Shown piece by piece: positions 1 to 7,125 of a stretch of DNA of 32,955 nucleotides (position 1 is its first letter; each line of letters opens with the position of its first letter). The position numbers and the translations under genes are program-made. Under the pieces are notes generated by a model. The model made no database searches. It saw nothing but the letters and a program-made list of their open reading frames with translations, and had not been told where the DNA came from. Source of the DNA: Bacteroidota bacterium (lineage in GTDB: Bacteria > Bacteroidota > Bacteroidia > Chitinophagales > Saprospiraceae); assembly GCA_017858735.1 (NCBI GenBank), contig JAFMBH010000039.1:1-32955 (forward strand), read 5' to 3'.

Positions 1-212
1 GATGCTTCGCGTCTTCTCCCCGACAGGTTTCTATGTCATTTTCACTCCTAACGCCTGGTTTTGAATCAGGATTTACAGGATTTTCAGGATTACAGAGGAC
101 TTTTTTGCCAGGTAGAGATGCGATGCTTCGCGTCTTCTCCCCGACAGGTTTCTATGTCATTTTCACTCCTAACGCCCGGTTTTGAATCAGGATTTTCAGG
201 ATTGCAGAGGAC
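1..212. repeat. Tandem repeat, two copies, 121-bp period
   Basis: Copy 1 is 1-100 and copy 2 is 122-212. They match over their first 55 or so bases, differ by T/C just after, and copy 2 lacks nine bases inside the 'gaatcaggattttcagg' part. Between the copies, 116-135 can fold into an 8-bp stem (AGATGCGA / TCGCGTCT, one G-T pair) around a TGCT loop. The window begins exactly inside this hairpin (the 3' half plus loop), so the array probably continues upstream. There is no coding capacity and no spacer/repeat regularity of a CRISPR. It looks like a non-coding dispersed repeat common in Bacteroidota intergenic DNA (family knowledge, not checked). Confidence 0.85.
116..135. repeat. Short hairpin inside the tandem repeat
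   Basis: AGATGCGA (116-123), loop TGCT, TCGCGTCT (128-135): eight pairs including one G-T wobble. It marks the junction between the two repeat copies. There is no T-tract after it on either strand, so it is not an obvious intrinsic terminator. Confidence 0.6.
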
Positions 213-270
213 GTCTTCGTTTTGGGTGTAATGGTTATTCGTAGATTATGTTTTTTTTTACTCTTCTTTT

Positions 271-293
271 CGCCGATGCGTTACGCATCGGCG
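271..293. repeat. Perfect 10-bp-stem palindrome
   Basis: CGCCGATGCG (271-280), loop TTA, CGCATCGGCG (284-293). The pairing is perfect and much richer in GC than the surroundings. On the plus strand it follows a T-rich stretch but has no T-tract after it; on the minus strand it is followed by AAAAGAAGAGT. It resembles REP-type single hairpins more than a terminator. Its GATGCG core is shared with the hairpin of the tandem repeat. Confidence 0.75.
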
Positions 294-460
294 AGAGGTC
301 TGGCAATAAAAGCAGCATTTAATAATAATCCACCGAATCAGACCAACGACGTTATAGTTAATCCTATAAATCCTGATTCAAACAACTAGCCGCTGTGCAC
401 ATAATTTCCACCGAAGAATGGGGGAGGTGCTTGCTTTTGGGGAATGTTTCCTGTAACTAA

Positions 461-513
461 TTTTGAATCACGGTTTTCACGGATGATAGGATTTCAAGGA
501 TGATAGAATTCTG
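461..513 (+). repeat. Degenerate copy of the dispersed 'gaatca-ggatt' element
   Basis: It begins with ttttgaatca like positions 60-70 and 180-189 and continues with short 'ggattt-caagga' iterations. The similarity is visible but imperfect. An inverted relative lies at about 361-385 (tcctgattcaaaca at its right end). Confidence 0.5.
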
Positions 514-588
514 CCCCTGGCGACACAATTTCCCCAATATACCCTTTTCATTCCTGACCCATTGGAGTCACCTGTCTATTGATCATTA

Positions 589-1572
589 TTATTTAAGTTT
601 TACTCTCATAATATAATCATCGCAAGTTAGGAACAGCACCGAAAAATCTTTATTGAAGGCACAATTGGAGGTAGCTTCGCCGGTAAATATTCTTCCAAGG
701 ACTTTAGCCTCAGGACTAAAAATCCACAATCCACCCGGCCCGGTTGCCCAAACATTACCTTGTGGGTCAACTTTCAATCCATCGGGAGCACCTTTCCCTT
801 CGTTATCACCTGGAATAAAGAAAATGCGCTCATTCAGTACATTGCCCATTTCATCTAAGGAAAAAGCATGCCAGCTTGCCGGAAATTCAGAATTTGAAAC
901 GTACATGATTTTTTCGTCCGGCGAAAAGGCAATGCCATTTGGTCTTGCCAATTTGTCTGTAATCAACTTGATATCCCCTTGGGGGTTGCATCTAAAAACC
1001 CCTTGAAAGGGTAATTCTTTTGTGGGGTCATCTGAATTTCCAACTAATCCATAAGGAGGATCTGTAAAAAACAAATTCCCCTTCGAATCATAAACGGCGT
1101 CATTAGGACTGTTAAATTTTTTACCTGAATACTGCCCGGCGATCGATTCAAAAACAGCTGAGGGTTCCTTTAATGGCGCCGACATTCTGGCCATTCTGCG
1201 ATCACCATGCTGACACATAACTAATTGACCTTTAGGGTCCAAAATCAGTGCATTAGAACCAGGTTCACCACCTCGGGGCACTGTTCCTGTGTATCCTGAT
1301 GGCTTTAAATATAGACGAACCCCCTCTTTTTCATTCCATTTAAAAATACTATTCTGGGGTATATCCGAAAATAGCCAGTAGTCCCCGTCTTCAATATAAA
1401 GAGGTCCTTCTGTCCAGATAAATCCATTTGAAAGCACTTCAACAACGGCATTGGGTGCAATAAGACTGTTCATTTTGGGATCTAATCTCTCAATCGATCC
1501 TGTAGTTGGATACGTTCCTTGTGACATTGCTTTAAAACTTAATAATAAAATGAAAATGGGTAAAAAAGGCAT
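589..1572 (-). CDS. Exported SMP-30/gluconolactonase/LRE-family protein
   Basis: A 327-residue six-bladed beta-propeller of the SMP-30/gluconolactonase (SGL) family; known members are metal-dependent lactonases that open sugar lactones. The four expected metal-site residues are recognisable: E55 (WTEGP), N157 (SPNDAVYD), N212 (RPNGIAFS) and D264 (APDGLKVD). A hydrophobic N-terminus ending at AMSQG is a short signal peptide, so the protein should act outside the cytoplasm. The start ATG overlaps the stop of the preceding gene by one base (TAATG), which implies translational coupling; it is the last gene of a three-gene operon with a TIM-barrel isomerase-like and a cyanophycinase-like protein. 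Substrate unknown; a sugar acid lactone is the family-based guess. Confidence 0.88.
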   Translation of the reverse strand: MPFLPIFILLLSFKAMSQGTYPTTGSIERLDPKMNSLIAPNAVVEVLSNGFIWTEGPLYIEDGDYWLFSDIPQNSIFKWNEKEGVRLYLKPSGYTGTVPRGGEPGSNALILDPKGQLVMCQHGDRRMARMSAPLKEPSAVFESIAGQYSGKKFNSPNDAVYDSKGNLFFTDPPYGLVGNSDDPTKELPFQGVFRCNPQGDIKLITDKLARPNGIAFSPDEKIMYVSNSEFPASWHAFSLDEMGNVLNERIFFIPGDNEGKGAPDGLKVDPQGNVWATGPGGLWIFSPEAKVLGRIFTGEATSNCAFNKDFSVLFLTCDDYIMRVKLK

Positions 1573-2420
1573 TACTTAACAATGTTTCTGGCCAATAAAT
1601 CAAACTTTTGTCCTTTGGACAACATAATAAATGGTTTATACATTTTCCCAAATTTTTTCACCTGCAGTGCCCAGTCCAAAGGATTGTAAACTAAAACGTA
1701 TGACGGACCCCAAACGCTGAATTGATTATTTGAAACAATAATGGCGGTTTGCTCGTCCATGGCAATACCCAGTAAATGGGGATAAGAATCCAACACGGGA
1801 ATTAAATCGAACTGCCTGTTTCTCTTTAATACATGCTGATCTAAAACAGTCCCAGGCAGTAAATCTAAAGCGGGCGGATAGGGCATATTTATATTTGGAA
1901 AGGCACGGGCATCCCCACCAATTAAAAGCGTTCCCATGATGGTTGCGCCAGCCGAAGATCCCATGATTACGCCTCCTCTATCAAGTAAACGTTTTAATTC
2001 GTCGTGAACTTTCGTTCCTAAGAAAGCATCCGCTATTCTTGATTGGTCTCCACCCGTAAAGTAAATAGCGGACGCCTGCTGAATTTTAAGCACATTTTCA
2101 GGAAGATTTGCTTCTGATTTATCTCTGGTATGAACCACTTTAATCGAAGAAAATCCAAGTTTTTCAAATCTGTCCTTAAATTTATATTCAGCGATAGCCT
2201 CATCGCTCATCGCGGTTGGAATAATGACCATCTGCTTATCTTTCCCCCCGGCAAGCTGGCCAAAGATATGATAAAGAGAATCGGCCATACTTCCACCACC
2301 CACAATAATAAGTTTACCCCGCTGCATGCCATCTGATTGAGAAAAACCCAATGAGACGACACACAACAAAGGAAAAACCAAAATATATATCCTGTTAATC
2401 AGTGACAAAAACTTATTCAC
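1572..2420 (-). CDS. Exported cyanophycinase-like peptidase (family S51)
   Basis: 282 residues with an N-terminal signal/anchor (residues 5-27) and a class-I glutamine-amidotransferase-like fold of the peptidase S51/cyanophycinase group. Visible motifs are GGGSMADS near 41, FTGGDQ at 121-126, the nucleophile elbow GSSAGA at 154-159 (probable catalytic Ser156) and DQHVLKRNRQFDLIPVL at 194-210, which matches the conserved DQHF-x-R-x-R motif with His196. True cyanophycinases cleave beta-Asp-Arg bonds of cyanophycin; many Bacteroidota homologs sit where no cyanophycin is made, so the substrate is open. The gene overlaps the upstream TIM-barrel gene by 8 bp and the downstream lactonase gene by 1 bp. 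An isoaspartyl or other acidic peptide substrate is possible. Confidence 0.82.
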   Translation of the reverse strand: MNKFLSLINRIYILVFPLLCVVSLGFSQSDGMQRGKLIIVGGGSMADSLYHIFGQLAGGKDKQMVIIPTAMSDEAIAEYKFKDRFEKLGFSSIKVVHTRDKSEANLPENVLKIQQASAIYFTGGDQSRIADAFLGTKVHDELKRLLDRGGVIMGSSAGATIMGTLLIGGDARAFPNINMPYPPALDLLPGTVLDQHVLKRNRQFDLIPVLDSYPHLLGIAMDEQTAIIVSNNQFSVWGPSYVLVYNPLDWALQVKKFGKMYKPFIMLSKGQKFDLLARNIVK

Positions 2421-3384
2421 TTAAAATCATTTTCTTTGCGTGAGACACACATTTTACCACTTCCTTAATAGCATCGGAACCTTCAGGAACTGCATACTCC
2501 AGTTCCACTGAAACAGGGAATTTCATTTTTTTATCTTTCATTAACTGAAAAATTTCCTTCATTGGGGTATCACCCGTTCCCCATGGTAAATTTCCTGCAC
2601 CATGTTCAGGCGTCGTTCTATCCTTTAAATGCATGCTACTTATGCGCTTATGATTTTTTTCAATAAAAGCGAGAAGAGCTGGAATGGTGTTTTTACCTCC
2701 GGCAGCCAAATAGTGACCTGCATCAAAATTGATAGTGTTATTAGGAGACTGACTAAGGGCAACATCCCATAAAACATCTGTAGCCTGGGTATGATTATGA
2801 TAACCGACCAACATTTTGTGCTTTTCACCCAGTGCACCTAATCTTTTTGATTGCATTGGATCGTTTGGTAATTCCAGGGTAACTGATTTTGCACCCAAAA
2901 CCTTCGCCACACGCATACCGTAAGAAACCTCCTCATCGGTATTATTTGGACTAAAGGCATTAGGTTTAAAGGCATAAATTTTGATACCTGCAGCATCAAA
3001 TTTTTTCCTTACCTCCATAAATTTATCCATCGAAACGGTTGCTCTCCAATCGGCTACTTGCTTATTGTAGGTGGCTACCTGCGCTTTTTGCAAATCGGTC
3101 ATAGGCTGACGGGGACCGCTCCTCCATGAAAAATCTGCCGTTGGCTTCCCTGCATATTCTTCCACTGCATCACCCATCAACTCAATGGCACTGATGCCCG
3201 ATGCCAGGCAAAAATTAATCAATTTATCTATATCGTGTGGCATACTCCGGTAAGAGTAAGTAATTACACCAATCTGAATACCCTCAAATTTTGAATTTGG
3301 CTTGGTAGAAACAGTTTGTGCGTGCAAAGAAAGCGTGAAGAAACAAGCGATGGTGCTTATCCACATTTTTAAATTTAGCGTCAT
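2413..3384 (-). CDS. Exported sugar phosphate isomerase/epimerase-like TIM barrel
   Basis: 323 residues; signal peptide with hydrophobic core about 7-20 and a cleavage-like LHAQ. The rest is an AP-endonuclease-2/xylose-isomerase-like TIM barrel: strands IQIGVITYSYR (36-46), AIELMG (66-71), IKIYAFKPN (134-142), VTLELPN (168-174), YHNH (195-198), INFDAGHYL (218-226), MHLKDR (251-256) and VSVELEY (291-297). E171, D221, H252 and E294 fit the usual divalent-metal site. Known relatives isomerise or epimerise keto-sugars or act on inositols; here the signal peptide suggests a periplasmic substrate. It is the first gene of the three-gene operon. The 93-bp gap to the ATPase gene upstream probably holds the promoter, though I find no consensus TAnnTTTG there. 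Confidence 0.85.
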   Translation of the reverse strand: MTLNLKMWISTIACFFTLSLHAQTVSTKPNSKFEGIQIGVITYSYRSMPHDIDKLINFCLASGISAIELMGDAVEEYAGKPTADFSWRSGPRQPMTDLQKAQVATYNKQVADWRATVSMDKFMEVRKKFDAAGIKIYAFKPNAFSPNNTDEEVSYGMRVAKVLGAKSVTLELPNDPMQSKRLGALGEKHKMLVGYHNHTQATDVLWDVALSQSPNNTINFDAGHYLAAGGKNTIPALLAFIEKNHKRISSMHLKDRTTPEHGAGNLPWGTGDTPMKEIFQLMKDKKMKFPVSVELEYAVPEGSDAIKEVVKCVSHAKKMILSE

Positions 3385-3477
3385 AGTAGGTTGCTTTTTA
3401 TTAAAAGTAATGAAAATAACAACTAAATACTATACCCACAACATTTTAATAAAAAACAGCCTATAAAAAGATTGAAA

Positions 3478-5031
3478 CTAGAAGCCCAGAATACTTCCGA
3501 GACCACCTGATGAGGATCTCCTTCTCGTCGATTTTACCCCTAAAACGCCTAAAAGACCACGGGTTACTTCCTTTAAAATCACCTGGGTCGTTTTGCTCTC
3601 TAAAATTTTTTCAAAATCAGATTTCTCCGCTTTTTTAGGGGAATCGACTTTGGTCGTTTCAGTTTCAACCGAAGCGGTTTGTTTTATTTTTGCCGACAGT
3701 ATTTCAAAAGCGGATTCTCTATCCACCTCCTCATTATATTTTTGAGCTAGTTTTGACGCTTTAACGTTGGCATCCAGTTCTTCTTTAGTAATAACGTCCA
3801 TTCGGGTTCTTGGCGCAATCATCATAGAATGGGCCAACGGAGTAGGAATACCTTTTTCGTTTAACACGGTAATGATAGCTTCACCAATACCTAGCTGAGT
3901 GAGTAATTCATCTGTTTTATAATAGATTGATTCCGGGTAATTCTCGGCCGTTTTCTTTATTCCTGTTCTATCTTTAGGAGTAAAAGCGCGCAAAGCGTGT
4001 TGTATTTTCATACCCAGCTGGCTCAATATTGCATCGGGAACATCGGTAGGATTCTGTGTACAGAAGAAAACGCCTACCCCTTTGGAACGAATCAGTTTAA
4101 TGATAGACTCCAACTGATCTAATAAAGCATCTGAAGCCTCATTAAAAATCAGGTGAGCTTCATCAATAAAAAGGACAAGTTCAGGATTTTCCTTATCGCC
4201 CTTTTCAGGAAATTTCTCATAAATTTCAGCCAGAAGACAAAGCATAAAAGTAGAGAACAATTTTGGTTTGGTTTGAATATCTGCCAATCTTAAGACATAC
4301 ACCTTACCTCGTCCATTTTCGTCCAACTCCACCAGATCATCTACATCGAAACTCCTTTCGCCGAAGAAGACCTCCGCGCCTTGTTCTTCAATTTCAAGTA
4401 ATTTTCTCATAACGGTGCCCACCGTTGCCGGGCTAACCAGACCGTAAGCATTTTCAACTTCGGCCTTTGCCTCATTTGAAATATACTGTAACGCTTTTCG
4501 AAAGTCTTTAATATCTAAAAGAGGCAAATTTTTGTCATCACAAAACTTAAAGACAAGGGCAATGAGACCGCCCTGGGTTTCGTTTAAGTCCAATATTTTT
4601 GATAATAAAACCGGCCCAAATTCTGAAATAGTTGCGCGAAGTCTAACTCCATTTTCCTTACTTATCGTAAGAAACTCAGTGGTAATTTGTGTTGGAGACC
4701 AATCAATACCTATTTTTTCTGCACGCTCCTTTATTTTAGGATGATCTGTACCTTTTTGAGAAATGCCACTTAAATCGCCTTTAATATCCATTAATAAACA
4801 AGAAACTCCGTTAGATGCTAATGATTCAGCCAGCGCTTGCAAGGTTTTTGTTTTTCCAGTTCCTGTCGCACCAGCAATAAGGCCATGTCTGTTAAACATT
4901 CTTAAAGGCGCTTTAATGTGTAAACCCTTTACTGCCTGCCCATCGAGCATGGCACCGCCGAGGGTGATATAATCATCTGAAAAAGTATAACCCTCCAGAA
5001 TATGTTGTGTGAAATTTGAAATATCGGCCAT
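3478..5031 (-). CDS. HerA-like ATPase (DUF853/YjgR family)
   Basis: 517 residues. Walker A GATGTGKT is at 54-61 and Walker B LVLFIDEAHLIF at 285-296, with the HerA-like DUF853 framework between and after (for example GVGVFFCTQNPTDVPDAIL, characteristic of this family). The C-terminus ends in a basic Ser/Arg stretch followed by GGLGSILGF, like the Gly-rich tails of YjgR relatives. These proteins are hexameric P-loop ATPases related to HerA/FtsK translocases; the cellular role of the DUF853 branch is not established. There is no NurA nuclease partner in the window, so it is not a HerA-NurA repair operon. It starts 27 bp after gatB and is probably cotranscribed with it. Confidence 0.88.
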   Translation of the reverse strand: MADISNFTQHILEGYTFSDDYITLGGAMLDGQAVKGLHIKAPLRMFNRHGLIAGATGTGKTKTLQALAESLASNGVSCLLMDIKGDLSGISQKGTDHPKIKERAEKIGIDWSPTQITTEFLTISKENGVRLRATISEFGPVLLSKILDLNETQGGLIALVFKFCDDKNLPLLDIKDFRKALQYISNEAKAEVENAYGLVSPATVGTVMRKLLEIEEQGAEVFFGERSFDVDDLVELDENGRGKVYVLRLADIQTKPKLFSTFMLCLLAEIYEKFPEKGDKENPELVLFIDEAHLIFNEASDALLDQLESIIKLIRSKGVGVFFCTQNPTDVPDAILSQLGMKIQHALRAFTPKDRTGIKKTAENYPESIYYKTDELLTQLGIGEAIITVLNEKGIPTPLAHSMMIAPRTRMDVITKEELDANVKASKLAQKYNEEVDRESAFEILSAKIKQTASVETETTKVDSPKKAEKSDFEKILESKTTQVILKEVTRGLLGVLGVKSTRRRSSSGGLGSILGF

Positions 5032-5058
5032 ATTAAATTATTTTAAATTTTTTAAAAA

Positions 5059-6507
5059 TCATTTTTTTAACTGCAAGGAGATTAAAATATCCATAGCTTC
5101 CTTAGGATTAGACTTTCCGCCTGTTTTTTTCATTAATTCCCCCATGAAAAATCCAGCAAGGCCTTTTTTTCCAGAGGTAAATTCCGACCATTTCTGAGGA
5201 TATTCAGCGATCATTTCTTTGAAAATAAGTTCAATTTTTCCCTCCTCTTTTTCTTGTAACCATTGTTGACTTTCAGCCAAATCTAACGGATGGAGCGATG
5301 GATTTTCCATCCAAAGGGTAAATAATTTCTGATAAGCAATGGAATGACTTAATTTGCCTGACGATATTAATGAAAGAAATTGTAAAATCCCCTCCTTAGA
5401 CAGCGGCGATTCAGCTAATGAAAGACCTTTTTCGTGAAGGGAAGGTAGTAACTTATTCACCATAAAATTGATAAGTAATTTTTTGTCTTCTACCTTTTCC
5501 AATAAACCTTTATAAAAAATAAAGGTATCTTTCAACTCAGAGAGAATGGAAGCCTCTTGAACCGGCAATCCAAGCTCATTATGCAGAAAATGGAAGGCTT
5601 CCCAGGGAAGAACCGTTATATTTTTTCTTTCGGTATCCAGAAAATCTGCACTTAACTGGATGGGTGGTAAATCAGGCTCGGGAAAATACCTGTAATCATG
5701 GGCATCTTCCTTAGACCTTAACGGAGAGGTAACTCCGGTAGCAGGATCAAAATTAAGGGTTTGCTGGGCGACAGTCCCCCCTTCTTCTACTATTTTTTGC
5801 TGTCTTAATTCTTCAAATTCAATGGCCTGTCTGGCAAATTTCATTGAATTCACATTTTTAACTTCGCAGCGGTTATTCAGAATATCTGTTCCTTTCGGTC
5901 TTATGGAAATATTCACATCACAACGAAGGGAGCCCTCCTCCATATTTCCATCGGATATCTCCAGATAACGAACGAGTTGTCTGATGCCGCTCATGAAAGC
6001 ATCTACCTCAGCACCTGAACGCAGATCTGGTTCAGTAACGATTTCAATGAGAGGAATGCCCGCTCTGTTTAAATCTATAAACGATTTTGAATCATGCAGG
6101 GTATGAATGGATTTACCCGCATCTTCCTCGATATGAATATGATGAATTCTAATATTTTTCCAGACATCTCCCATTTTTATGGGAAGATAACCGCCTATAC
6201 TGATAGGTTTTTTATCTTGCGTAATCTGATAACCCTTAGGAAGATCTGCATAAAAATAATTTTTCCTGTCAAAGGTGTTCATCGCGTTGATAGCGCCATT
6301 TAAAGCAAGTCCAAGCCTTGTGGCATATTGGACTTGCTTTTTATTCATAAAGGGCAGAGTGCCGGGATGGCCCAATGAAATGGCACCTATCTGGGAATTA
6401 GGACTTGCCCCAAACTCAGTTTTATCTCTGCAAAAGGCTTTACTTTCCGTGCTTAATTGCACATGAACTTCTAAGCCAATAATCGTTTCGAATGCTTCTT
6501 GCCCCAT
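5059..6507 (-). CDS. gatB: Asp-tRNA(Asn)/Glu-tRNA(Gln) amidotransferase subunit B
   Basis: 482 residues, full length for GatB. The N-terminal kinase-like domain begins ETIIGLEVHVQLSTES and includes NYFYADLPKGYQITQ, EEDAGKS, RCDVNISIRPKG and the HDYRYFPEPDLPP signature. The C-terminal YqeY-like domain ends GELMKKTGGKSNPKEAMDIL. As part of GatCAB it phosphorylates and transamidates Glu-tRNA(Gln) or Asp-tRNA(Asn) in the cytoplasm. gatA and gatC are not in the window. The zinc-binding Cys pairs seen in many GatB proteins (FCxC and CPVC) are mostly absent here (FCRDK and IGAISLGHPG). A minus-strand TATATTTG box lies 18 bp upstream of the start. Confidence 0.96.
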   Translation of the reverse strand: MGQEAFETIIGLEVHVQLSTESKAFCRDKTEFGASPNSQIGAISLGHPGTLPFMNKKQVQYATRLGLALNGAINAMNTFDRKNYFYADLPKGYQITQDKKPISIGGYLPIKMGDVWKNIRIHHIHIEEDAGKSIHTLHDSKSFIDLNRAGIPLIEIVTEPDLRSGAEVDAFMSGIRQLVRYLEISDGNMEEGSLRCDVNISIRPKGTDILNNRCEVKNVNSMKFARQAIEFEELRQQKIVEEGGTVAQQTLNFDPATGVTSPLRSKEDAHDYRYFPEPDLPPIQLSADFLDTERKNITVLPWEAFHFLHNELGLPVQEASILSELKDTFIFYKGLLEKVEDKKLLINFMVNKLLPSLHEKGLSLAESPLSKEGILQFLSLISSGKLSHSIAYQKLFTLWMENPSLHPLDLAESQQWLQEKEEGKIELIFKEMIAEYPQKWSEFTSGKKGLAGFFMGELMKKTGGKSNPKEAMDILISLQLKK

Positions 6508-6524
6508 AATTTTTTCTTACAAGG

Positions 6525-6532
6525 CAAATATA
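6525..6532 (-). promoter_or_regulatory. Candidate -7 promoter box of gatB
   Basis: On the minus strand TATATTTG matches the Bacteroidota -7 consensus TAnnTTTG, 18 bp upstream of the gatB ATG. It lies in the 39-bp gap after the DinB-family gene. No clear -33 TTG is found at the expected distance, so the assignment rests on the -7 match and position. Confidence 0.45.
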
Positions 6533-6546
6533 AGATTTAACCTATT

Positions 6547-7125
6547 TTATTTATCATTCATTTTGGACAAATGCGCCAAATGGTGCCTAGAATGCCAAAA
6601 ATAAAGCGCTGTTGCCCGTTCGATGGTAAAAAGGTATTTCATATCGGGGTGAAAAAAGGTTTTCTGCCATTCCTCAGCTGACATTTCAGACAACATAAAG
6701 CTCCATCTGCCATGTACCCCATCAATCATACTGAGGGACCACTGCGCCGGCGCTTTCAGACTATCCGATAAATTACCCCAACCATCCTGATGATAAGGCT
6801 TTATGGTAGGTTCATTTTCTGTTAAGGCCAGTTTAATACGAAACATAGCCTGGGCATGACTATCGGCGATATGATGAACAAGTTGTCTGGCAGACCAACC
6901 TCCTGGTCTGTATGGAGTATCCCATTTTTCTTCTGTCCAACCAGCCACTACCTTATTTAATAGGGCTGGAAATTCTTCCAGGTAAGCCGTCCATGTTTGC
7001 TGGTCCGCCTGGGAAATAGTATCGGGTTGTATAAACTTCCCAACGGGAAATTTATAGGCAAATAATTGTTCTTCAGAGAGGTTAAGTTGCGTATGTTCCA
7101 TGTTAATACTTATTTTAATTACCAT
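6547..7125 (-). CDS. DinB/YfiT-family putative metal-dependent transferase (BstA-like)
   Basis: Up to 192 residues of the DinB_2/YfiT fold. The typical sequence WSARQLVHHIADSH (77-90) and the C-terminal LYFWHSRHHLAHL (174-186) supply the three metal-ligand histidines. Known relatives are thiol-dependent transferases (bacillithiol transferase BstA/YfiT in Firmicutes); in Bacteroidota the thiol substrate is inferred only. Two starts are possible: ATG at 7125, which overlaps the stop of the upstream TonB-receptor gene by 7 bp, or ATG at 7101 giving MEHTQLNL, which begins closer to where the family's conserved sequence starts. I lean slightly to 7101 but give the longer form because the overlap is typical of coupling. 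Cytoplasmic. Confidence 0.85.
   Translation of the reverse strand: MVIKISINMEHTQLNLSEEQLFAYKFPVGKFIQPDTISQADQQTWTAYLEEFPALLNKVVAGWTEEKWDTPYRPGGWSARQLVHHIADSHAQAMFRIKLALTENEPTIKPYHQDGWGNLSDSLKAPAQWSLSMIDGVHGRWSFMLSEMSAEEWQKTFFHPDMKYLFTIERATALYFWHSRHHLAHLSKMNDK

Larger units (their letters stand above)
213..588. other. Gene-free intergenic stretch with degenerate repeat copies
   Basis: No credible ORF is present. The stretch holds the palindrome at 271-293, an inverted degenerate copy of the 'aatcctgattc' element at about 361-385, and a direct degenerate copy at about 461-513 (ttttgaatcacggttttcac and following bases). It lies downstream of the stop of the minus-strand operon ending at 589. 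I see no hairpin with a T-tract that would serve that operon as a terminator. Confidence 0.6.

Noticed and set aside
1-212. Possible CRISPR array
   Set aside because: Only two long copies of about 100 bp with internal changes, no short repeats with unique spacers and no cas genes.
653-1006. Open frame of 117 residues on plus
   Set aside because: Antisense to the SMP-30 gene, whose metal-site motifs are intact.
3478-5031. HerA-NurA repair or anti-phage system
   Set aside because: The protein is of the DUF853/YjgR branch, follows gatB, and no nuclease, SIR2 or DUF4297 partner is nearby.
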